From positions 124,001 through 188,000 of the IMG/VR virus record IMGVR_UViG_3300042934_000594: a stretch of 64,000 nt of DNA; one strand, 5' to 3'. This stretch comes from a virus. Positions 57,794 through 64,000 of this stretch are shown here, in pieces (position 1 is the stretch's first letter; the number at the start of each line of letters is the position of its first letter). The translations under genes and the position numbers were made by a program. The notes under the pieces are model-generated. The model was not told the origin of the DNA. It saw nothing but the letters and a program-made list of their open reading frames with translations, and searched no databases.

Positions 57794-59038
57794 ATGTATC
57801 AATTGGTTAGCGCCAGATACCGGAAGGACCGGCGTGCCGGACGCTGGACTTCAGCTGATTTGAGCACTGCTTTGGTCACCACCTTGACCACGGTTTACGG
57901 CGATGTCTGGTTGTACATCGCATACCCGTCCCTCACTGAACCCAAAGCCTTGCGTTTTGACAAGGTGGCTGACATGGTGACCAACGTCACCCCCACCACC
58001 ACCGTCCAGCAGTGGTTGACTGCGCTGGGCAATCAATCGCTGCCCTTTGAAGAGAAGGTCCCTGACACCCGTACCCGTTACGTGACGTACGGCCATGCCT
58101 TTCATTTGGGTTACGACATCCAACCGCGTCCCCGCCTGGGGACCGTGCAGTCGAACCTGTCAAAGTTTGACATGGAGGACTTAAACGTTACCCACCCCCA
58201 GTTCACCCCCGAGTACATCAACGACTACGGGCTGTGGCAGGTCAATGGGTTGTTCCATAACAACGACTACGCCAAAGACGGTGTACGCATCGTCGACGGC
58301 AACACCACCATCCGGGGCGGTAACGATAACCAGGTGGGTGTGCTGTCGTTTGAGGCGGTGGGTAAGATCCAGCGCATTGCCATCACCCCAAATATGGTGG
58401 CGGCTCAAAACGCTGAAGCGGCGCTTAAGGACGGCGTTTACCTGACCTTGCCACCTGAGGTGGACATGACCAACAAGTCGGTGCTGTTGGTGGTAGCAGG
58501 TTACCTGCACGTGGCAGGACGGGCCTACAGTCGGGTCGGCGATCGGGTGTTTAAGGTCGAACTGCAAAACCTGATGCTGATGGAGCGGTTGATGCAGTTG
58601 CGTCCGTACTTGGAGCCTGGGCTATTGCCTTTGACCCAGTATGAAGGCAACACCTCGTTGACCGATGTGGCAGAGCTGCATTCAGATGCCTGTATCAAGG
58701 CCCTGTTGACGCTCAGTCAAACGTTCTTCGTGATTGTCGACTGCCCTACCTTCTTTCACGAACTCGAGCCTGTGGAGTACTCAGGGCTTCCTGGACGGTA
58801 CTTCAATTACAGCAAGACCAACGCCCCGTTGATGGGGGCGTACGGCCGCGCGTTGGATTACCACACCGTGCAAGAAGAAGCCGTGACAGTGTTGCACACC
58901 AGCGAGAACCTGCGCCATCACTACGACGCCAACCGACGTAAGTGGCGCACCAGTGCGGCAGTGGACAATGGGCGCTACCCGTCCAACCCATTTCGCCACA
59001 CCCACGCGTTCTTGCGTTTGATGGGTACCGAAGCCTGA
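57794..59038 (+). CDS. Unknown virion-type protein (414 aa)
   Basis: ATG 57794 with GGAG. Soluble, mixed beta/helical; no motif. Has QVNGLFHNNDYAKDGVRIV and MERLMQLRPYLEPGLLPL. Codon use is like the other virion genes. Isolated on the plus strand between two minus blocks; possibly a baseplate protein. Confidence 0.45.
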   Translation: MYQLVSARYRKDRRAGRWTSADLSTALVTTLTTVYGDVWLYIAYPSLTEPKALRFDKVADMVTNVTPTTTVQQWLTALGNQSLPFEEKVPDTRTRYVTYGHAFHLGYDIQPRPRLGTVQSNLSKFDMEDLNVTHPQFTPEYINDYGLWQVNGLFHNNDYAKDGVRIVDGNTTIRGGNDNQVGVLSFEAVGKIQRIAITPNMVAAQNAEAALKDGVYLTLPPEVDMTNKSVLLVVAGYLHVAGRAYSRVGDRVFKVELQNLMLMERLMQLRPYLEPGLLPLTQYEGNTSLTDVAELHSDACIKALLTLSQTFFVIVDCPTFFHELEPVEYSGLPGRYFNYSKTNAPLMGAYGRALDYHTVQEEAVTVLHTSENLRHHYDANRRKWRTSAAVDNGRYPSNPFRHTHAFLRLMGTEA

Positions 59039-59040
59039 GA

Positions 59041-59080
59041 CGGCATAAGCCCCTCCCACGACCGGGAGGGGCGCTATGCT
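59041..59080. terminator. Bidirectional terminator with mirrored GGCATA / TATG flanks
   Basis: GCCCCTCCC-ACGACC-GGGAGGGGC (59049-59072); left flank GACGGCATAA, right flank GCTATGCTG. It lies between converging genes and shows the TTATGCCGTC tail on the minus strand. Confidence 0.85.
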
Positions 59081-59082
59081 GT

Positions 59083-61575
59083 TTACGCCAGCACCACATG
59101 CTGGTTGTATACGGACGGTACGGTGATGTTCGTCGGATCCAACACAAACACGTCCGCCTGGTTAAACGCCCCATGCATCGTTGAGTAGTGCGAGATGAAG
59201 AACACCTGCTTGACTTGCCCCAGTTCAATCAAGCGTGCCAGGAAAGGAATCAGGTTTTCCCGGTGTTGCTCATCAAAGGTACTGCCGAACTCATCCAAGT
59301 GCAGCGGGTAGTCTTCAAAGTGCAACGCTTTCATGAACGCTAGCTTGAAAGCAAAATTGACAATATCACGCTGGCTGCTAGAACCTTTAGCGATATCCGA
59401 AGCGACCACTGCACCGCCATTAACGTCCAGTGGGAAATTGTAATCGAGCTCATCTTTATCTACCTTGCCCGGTAGCACCTCCATGGGGTAAGTCCAAATT
59501 TCATCGATGGTGGAGTTAATCAACTTCACCAGCTCTTGAATAAAGCCCAACAGGTAACGGCCAATCAAACCGTCCTTAGGGCCTAGCGCTTTCACTAGCA
59601 GTCCCAGGTCTGCATGTTCCTGCACCGCTTGTTCGTGATCACGTTCCAACTCACGCAGGGTGTGTTCACGTTGCTCCATGTTGTTCAAACGCTGGGTCTG
59701 TTGCGCCAGGGCCAGTTGCGTCACGCGGGTCTCTTCTTCAAAAGCACGCTGCACCAGATAGTGCGTATGCTTTTGAAACGCTTTCCCGTACCGCTCGAAG
59801 TCTTCCAGCAAACCCTGTAGCTGCGTCTCGGTACGGATCAGCTGCTGCGCACTGGTCTGCAACTTTAGCGTATCACGTCGGTGGTCCAGTGCTTCATGCG
59901 TGCGTGTTTCAATGTTGGCTTCCAGGTCCGCTTGCAAGCGCTGTAAGTAGCCCGCCGCATCCTGGTCAATGGCTTCCACGTATTGCAACTTGTTACGCAG
60001 CACATCCGCCCGCGTCGCTGCCAGGTCCCGATCGATCTTGGCCTGCATGGCATCACGCCAGGCTACGGCCGCATTGAGCCAAGTGCGCGGGGTGCGGAAC
60101 ATGACCTTTTCAATGCCGCAATAGTTCCAGACGTCGGTAAACTGCGGGTAGTCATCGACCAGCGTACGAAACCGGTAAACAAAGGAGGCATACACATCGT
60201 ACTCCTCCAGCCACTCACCCAGCTTTTCGATCTGTTGCGTTAATGACTCCGTCAGCGTACCTAACCGCTCCAGCTCGCTTTCCAGCTTGCTGACTTCACT
60301 GACATCCACCCCTGGCTTAAAGGTGTGCGTGCAATGGGGACACACCACTTCGGCGCACCCCCTGAGGGTGGCCAGCCGTCTGGAGTATTGCGTGATGGTG
60401 TCTTCGACACCGCGCTGCTGCTGCTTGAGGCGTTGAAGCAGTTCTTTATTGTTGCGGGCATCGAGCGTGTTCATGCGCCCGTCTTCGTTTGCGGGGAAGG
60501 CTGAGAGCAAATCCATCCAGCGATTGAACACCCCTTCCAGGCGATGGTGTGGATCACCCGAGGTGTCCAGGGGTACCAGTGGGAACGGTCCTTGGTATTG
60601 TTGCACCTGCACGTCATGCTGCTGGGAGAGCTGCACGTATTCAGCCACCTGACTGCGCAGGGTCTGGATTTCCTCGGCCGACAAGTTCGCATCCTTACTG
60701 GGGGCTTGCTTGCGGGCCTTCTCCAGCTCCTCCACCATCTGCTCGATCACCGCGGTCATCGACCGGTGTTCGCTGTTGCGCTCGTGCATCTCAGCTTCGT
60801 AGCCGGCACGGCTGTTGATCTTGGCCTGAGTGTCCAAGGCGTAGTGCGACAACAGCAAGGCCTTACCGCTGCGGATCAAGTCCTCCAGCTGCTGGTACAC
60901 TTCCTGCTCATTACGAAAGCCTGGCGTGGCACCCTGCACTCGGTTCAAGAACAGGTCGTTAAGCTTGGTGGTCAGTTGCACCACTTCTTCACGCATCCGC
61001 CCCATTTCAGCATCGTCCGGCAGGTCATGGTTCTCATCGACCATGCGCTTGGTGCTGCGCCGGATCTGCCCCACGCAATCACGGTGCTCGGTGCTGACAG
61101 CCTGGAAGCGATCAAACACGTACGTCAGATCGACCGGGATCATGTGGGTGAGCCACTTACGCCGATCGGTGGTGGACATCCCAGTGAAGGTGGTGGCCCC
61201 CGTCAGGATGTCGTGGATCTTACGGTCCAGGCCAAACTCCTGGAAACACAACTCCGTCTGCACGGCGAACGTGAAGCCTTTGTTCAGGTTCTCCCCGTCT
61301 TTAATGAACTCGTGGTGCCCGCTGCCGCCGTCGTAGGTGGACTTAAGAACATAACTGGACCCCCGATGGGTCCACTTGGTGTGTTTGTACCCACCCTTGG
61401 TGAATTCACGGTGATGACCGGGCAGAGGCGTCAGCTGGTCCATGATCGAGGACTTGCCCGACCCGTTACTGCCGATGATCAGTTGCAACACCGCCTGCGG
61501 ACGGTACTCCACGTGTTGGAGGTTGGACTTCATCAGTCGCACAAACCCGTGCAGGATCAGCTCTTCAAGTTTCAT
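59083..61575 (-). CDS. SbcC/gp46-like recombination ATPase (830 aa)
   Basis: Start ATG 61575. N-terminal Walker A IIGSNGSGKSSIMDQL (Lys41), two long coiled coils around a zinc hook with CPHC (VVCPHCTHTFKPG), and a C-terminal Walker B PLHLDEFGSTFDE with a signature-like segment (DIAKGSSSQRDIVNFAFKL). This is the organisation of T4 gp46 / SbcC / Rad50, which together with a gp47/SbcD nuclease resects DNA ends for recombination-dependent replication. No nuclease partner is in the window. Confidence 0.85.
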   Translation of the reverse strand: MKLEELILHGFVRLMKSNLQHVEYRPQAVLQLIIGSNGSGKSSIMDQLTPLPGHHREFTKGGYKHTKWTHRGSSYVLKSTYDGGSGHHEFIKDGENLNKGFTFAVQTELCFQEFGLDRKIHDILTGATTFTGMSTTDRRKWLTHMIPVDLTYVFDRFQAVSTEHRDCVGQIRRSTKRMVDENHDLPDDAEMGRMREEVVQLTTKLNDLFLNRVQGATPGFRNEQEVYQQLEDLIRSGKALLLSHYALDTQAKINSRAGYEAEMHERNSEHRSMTAVIEQMVEELEKARKQAPSKDANLSAEEIQTLRSQVAEYVQLSQQHDVQVQQYQGPFPLVPLDTSGDPHHRLEGVFNRWMDLLSAFPANEDGRMNTLDARNNKELLQRLKQQQRGVEDTITQYSRRLATLRGCAEVVCPHCTHTFKPGVDVSEVSKLESELERLGTLTESLTQQIEKLGEWLEEYDVYASFVYRFRTLVDDYPQFTDVWNYCGIEKVMFRTPRTWLNAAVAWRDAMQAKIDRDLAATRADVLRNKLQYVEAIDQDAAGYLQRLQADLEANIETRTHEALDHRRDTLKLQTSAQQLIRTETQLQGLLEDFERYGKAFQKHTHYLVQRAFEEETRVTQLALAQQTQRLNNMEQREHTLRELERDHEQAVQEHADLGLLVKALGPKDGLIGRYLLGFIQELVKLINSTIDEIWTYPMEVLPGKVDKDELDYNFPLDVNGGAVVASDIAKGSSSQRDIVNFAFKLAFMKALHFEDYPLHLDEFGSTFDEQHRENLIPFLARLIELGQVKQVFFISHYSTMHGAFNQADVFVLDPTNITVPSVYNQHVVLA

Positions 61576-61644
61576 GGTTTCCCCAAATCGGTGCAGCTAC
61601 TGTATAGGTAAAAACACGTCAGTGATTTCTTCAGCAGGTGCCCC

Positions 61645-62409
61645 ATGGCTTCGTCCTTTCAAAAGTACAGTATCGGCTACGTGGCTGAGAACAAAGCGCT
61701 GGGTTCCCGGCGTGTCAACTGCATTGCCGTTGAGAAGGCTTCGGCCATGGACGGTGAGGCTACCTTTAACCCCCTCCAGTCCACGCTCAAGGGTGTTGAC
61801 GCTGAAGGCACTGAGTATGAGGTCAAAGCCACTGAAGAGGCGTCACTGGACTGTGAGTGGCTTCCAGCGGGCAGTAACCGTGTTACGCCGCCTGACGTGC
61901 GCCGTGGTGAGTTGGTGGAGATCTACCGCCTGGCGGATACGGACCAGTACTACTGGCGCTGCATGGGCCTGCGCGACAACTTGCGGCAACTGGAAACCGT
62001 GATCTACGCATACAACGGTTCTCCAGCCGCCGGGGGTGGGATCAACTTCGCCAACTGCTACTACATCGAGATCTCCACTCACCAAGGGCACATCATTGTC
62101 GGCACCTCAAAGGCTAACGGTGAGCCTTTCCAATACACGGTGCAGATCAACACCAAGGAAGGGGCGGTGTCCATCACCGACGACATCGGTCACCTGGTCG
62201 AGATGGACTCCGGGGATCGGCGCATCCAACTGCTTAACCCCGATGCAACGATGGTCAAGCTGGAACGCAAGGTCCTGTCGTTCAATGCCGATGAGGCCAT
62301 CAACTTCACTTGCGGGGGCACGACCTTCTCGATGACGCCAAACTCCGTGTCGTGGAAGACGTCACTGTGGAAAGCCGTCGCTTCAGCAGTGAACTGGGTC
62401 AAGGGGTAA
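61645..62409 (+). CDS. Central tail-spike protein, gp5/gpV-like (254 aa)
   Basis: ATG 61645 with CAGGTG upstream. An N-terminal OB-like barrel (residues about 15-120, GSRRVNCIAVEKASAMDG and RRGELVEIYRLADTDQYYWR) followed by beta-helix-like repeats (GTSKANGEPFQYTVQINTKE, then SITDDIGHLVEMDSGDRRIQ). This is the layout of phage spikes that pierce the outer membrane below the baseplate. The adjacent PAAR gene (4-base gap) supports the call strongly. Divergent from the SbcC-like gene. Confidence 0.75.
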   Translation: MASSFQKYSIGYVAENKALGSRRVNCIAVEKASAMDGEATFNPLQSTLKGVDAEGTEYEVKATEEASLDCEWLPAGSNRVTPPDVRRGELVEIYRLADTDQYYWRCMGLRDNLRQLETVIYAYNGSPAAGGGINFANCYYIEISTHQGHIIVGTSKANGEPFQYTVQINTKEGAVSITDDIGHLVEMDSGDRRIQLLNPDATMVKLERKVLSFNADEAINFTCGGTTFSMTPNSVSWKTSLWKAVASAVNWVKG

Positions 62410-62412
62410 TGT

Positions 62413-62673
62413 ATGCCAGGAATCAGTTTGGTGGGGGTGGACACAGCCGGTGGGTTGATCACCGGGCAACTCAATACGCTCATGCAGGTGGACGGCAAGT
62501 TTGCATCGGTCGTCGGTGACGTGGTGGCACCTCACCCGGGCCACATTCGCCAAGTGATGCAGCAAGGCGCTCCGTGGTTCACCATTGACGGAATTCCGGT
62601 TTGCCATGCCGGGGATCAAGCCTCATGCGGCCACAGTGCCACCGGGCAGGCGTGGTTCGACATCAGTCCATGA
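62413..62673 (+). CDS. PAAR-domain spike-tip protein (86 aa)
   Basis: ATG 62413, four bases after the spike gene's stop. Has the PAAR-type layout: HPGHIRQVMQQGAPWFTIDG, then IPVCHAGDQASCGHSATGQ, with His and Cys residues placed for metal binding at the cone tip. It caps the gp5-like spike and sharpens it for penetration. Confidence 0.85.
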   Translation: MPGISLVGVDTAGGLITGQLNTLMQVDGKFASVVGDVVAPHPGHIRQVMQQGAPWFTIDGIPVCHAGDQASCGHSATGQAWFDISP

Positions 62674-62680
62674 CAACATA

Positions 62681-62712
62681 CAGCCTCCCCGAAGGGAGGC
62701 TGCTATGCCGCT
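62681..62712. terminator. Bidirectional terminator
   Basis: CAGCCTCCC-CGAA-GGGAGGCTG (62681-62702) then CTATGCCGC, with ACAACATA on the left; lies between the PAAR gene and the minus gene at 62726. Confidence 0.8.
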
Positions 62713-62725
62713 ACAGGGGCGAGGC

Positions 62726-63295
62726 TTATGAGTTGCTGTTTACCAACTCGTTCAGGATCGGCCAGTCGGTGGCATTGATTTCATGGAAACGCCACTCGGC
62801 AACTGTGTGTTTGTCAATGCGGTAACTGGCATGACCACTGTCCACCATGTAGCCCAACATGCGCGGTTCCGGACCTATATTGGTATCCGCACCTGGAATA
62901 CGGATCATGAACGCACCCCGGTCTTTCTCTTCGAGGCGATAATCGCGCAAGGCCCAGAAGGTGAGCTTGTCACCAAACTGTTCACGCAGAGCAGGGTAGG
63001 CGACCTTAAATGACAGGATGTCGCTCTTGACGGCCTCCCGCAACGCATGGGTTGCCAGCATGTTCGCGGTCTCGGGTAACAGCAGGTACTTCTCGCAGCG
63101 TCCGCCCGGGTGGTGATCGAAATGGATCTGATCGCTTTCTTCGATGGATCCGTTCTCGGTTAAGTAGTAACCAAGGAACAGCCCCTCGTCATCCCAACGT
63201 TCGTAAAAACGATGTTGGTTGTTATCCGGGTCCAGGACATACAGGCACATACCAGCTTTGAGTGCGTCGCTGATGTAATCTAGGTAATGGCGCAT
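62726..63295 (-). CDS. Unknown protein (189 aa)
   Basis: Start ATG 63295 with AGGAGA. Soluble; His/Asp-rich segments (SDQIHFDHHPGGRCEKYLL) and a helical C-terminus. No family recognised. The His and Asp cluster might bind metal, but there is no complete motif. Confidence 0.45.
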   Translation of the reverse strand: MRHYLDYISDALKAGMCLYVLDPDNNQHRFYERWDDEGLFLGYYLTENGSIEESDQIHFDHHPGGRCEKYLLLPETANMLATHALREAVKSDILSFKVAYPALREQFGDKLTFWALRDYRLEEKDRGAFMIRIPGADTNIGPEPRMLGYMVDSGHASYRIDKHTVAEWRFHEINATDWPILNELVNSNS

Positions 63296-63366
63296 GGGGT
63301 GTCTCCTGAGGGGCCCGAGGGAAGTTCAGGCCTTCATACTACTGCCGTGCCCAGTAATCCCTCAGA

Positions 63367-63393
63367 CGGCATAAAGGCGTCCCTAAGGACACC
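63367..63393 (-). terminator. Terminator with TTTATGCCGTC tail (minus strand)
   Basis: On the minus strand GGTGTCC-TTAG-GGACGCC (63393-63376) is followed by TTTATGCCGTCTG. Ends the transcript of the inner-head-like gene at 63401. Confidence 0.8.
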
Positions 63394-63400
63394 CTCATGG

Positions 63401-64000
63401 TTACACGCCTTCTGCTTCGTAGTGGTTCAAACAGTGACCGATAAACGTCAGGTACACGTTGAGCTCCACCGCCAACCAATGAGTGAAGTTACCCATCGGT
63501 TCAGCCAGTTTCTGCGAGATGGCCCCCAGCATGTGCATCAGCGCATTGCCGGAGTTGTTGGCTTCCTGACCAATTCGTTCGGAACGGTCAGCGATGGTGC
63601 GAATGGCATCATCGACCACGCTCTTCACGGTCTGGAAATCTTTCATGCCGGCTTCACCGGATTCACCGATTTCCAAGATGGCCGAGATCTTCTCCACCAG
63701 AGCGCTCAGTGTCTTGATCGACGGAACATCGATGGTACGCGCCGAACGATCGGCTGTATTCATCTGAAGCTCTGTGAACTTGACCGCAAACGACTGTTGA
63801 ATCAGTTGGCCATACCGCTCAGTGCCGACTTCCTTGCCCAGGTCCGCCACGTGGCCTGGGTGGATGAACAGCAGCGCGTAGTTGCCGGGTAGAACAGCGG
63901 AGTGGTACCAGTGACCATTGTCCTTGACACCGCTCGGTAACTGCCCTGCCGGGGCTTGCACAGTCCCGTGTGGGACTTTCATGTGACGCTCCAGCGACTT
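63401..64000 (-). CDS. Inner-head-like virion protein, 5' end outside window
   Basis: The minus frame is open from the window edge (64000) to the stop at 63401-63403; an ATG at 63982 is internal (KSLERH precedes it), so the true start is beyond the window. The LPGNYALLFIHPG segment, the VPSIKTLSALVEKISAIL helix and the NFTHWLAVELNVYLTFIG end match the proteins at 1-435, 482-1621 and 1689-3020. Another member of the paralogue set, here on the minus strand. Confidence 0.55.
   Translation of the reverse strand, partial: KSLERHMKVPHGTVQAPAGQLPSGVKDNGHWYHSAVLPGNYALLFIHPGHVADLGKEVGTERYGQLIQQSFAVKFTELQMNTADRSARTIDVPSIKTLSALVEKISAILEIGESGEAGMKDFQTVKSVVDDAIRTIADRSERIGQEANNSGNALMHMLGAISQKLAEPMGNFTHWLAVELNVYLTFIGHCLNHYEAEGV

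Noticed and set aside
1-64000. tRNA, rRNA, integrase, transposase or attachment site
   Set aside because: None could be recognised. The window shows only phage-type genes and no cloverleaf was identified by eye, although a tRNA scan could still find one.

Overview
This window looks like part of the virion-gene region of a large-genome (jumbo) contractile-tailed phage. It holds about 60 tightly packed genes with almost no intergenic space. No bacterial chromosomal gene, rRNA, tRNA, integrase or insertion sequence is visible. The best-supported virion calls are a phiKZ-type major capsid protein (18642-20852), a probable portal (30811-34035), a central spike with its PAAR tip (61645-62673), a long series of tail-fibre proteins, and several paralogues resembling phiKZ-type injected inner-head proteins. 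Replication and DNA-processing genes are a DnaB-type helicase, a RuvC-like resolvase and an SbcC/gp46-like ATPase. The GC-rich third positions and the kinds of proteins fit a phage of a Pseudomonas-like Gram-negative host, but the host cannot be fixed from sequence alone.

Layout. 1-3020 (+): three inner-head-like paralogues. 3100-8626 (+): a virion operon, possibly baseplate, including a hub-like candidate. 8.6-14.7 kb (+): an accessory block of small genes, mostly single-pass membrane or tiny proteins, with a DarG-like macrodomain protein. Four copies of an exactly spaced promoter-like motif lie in this block and a fifth lies near 21.0 kb. 14751-16334 (+): another inner-head paralogue and a DUF6527-like protein. 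16375-17943 (-): helicase. 18062-27214 (+): capsid protein and associated genes. 27268-30770 (-): three virion proteins. 30811-34035 (+): portal-like protein. 34073-57698 (-): a very long minus-strand block with four tandem fibre-tip paralogues, a fibre chaperone, a 1352-residue collagen-like fibre, two short fibre proteins, an endolysin, a small TM protein with overlapping spanins, a RuvC-like nuclease, structural genes, a cupin-like and a 2OG-Fe(II) oxygenase pair, and five fibre proteins with NPH-type repeats, one ending in an RCC1-like propeller. 57794-64000: a virion protein (+), SbcC-like ATPase (-), spike and PAAR (+), an unknown gene (-), and a further inner-head paralogue (-) running off the right edge.

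How it works together. Capsid, portal, inner-head and spike genes build the particle. The minus-strand block supplies host recognition and lysis. The small plus-strand genes at 8.6-14.7 kb are likely early host-takeover or counter-defence genes, because they carry their own promoter motif, whose core resembles the phiKZ early promoter as I recall it. Gene blocks are separated by GC-rich hairpins followed by a recurring TTATGCCGTC-like tail, which appears to be this phage's standard terminator. All functional names come from motif recognition by eye; no database search was run.
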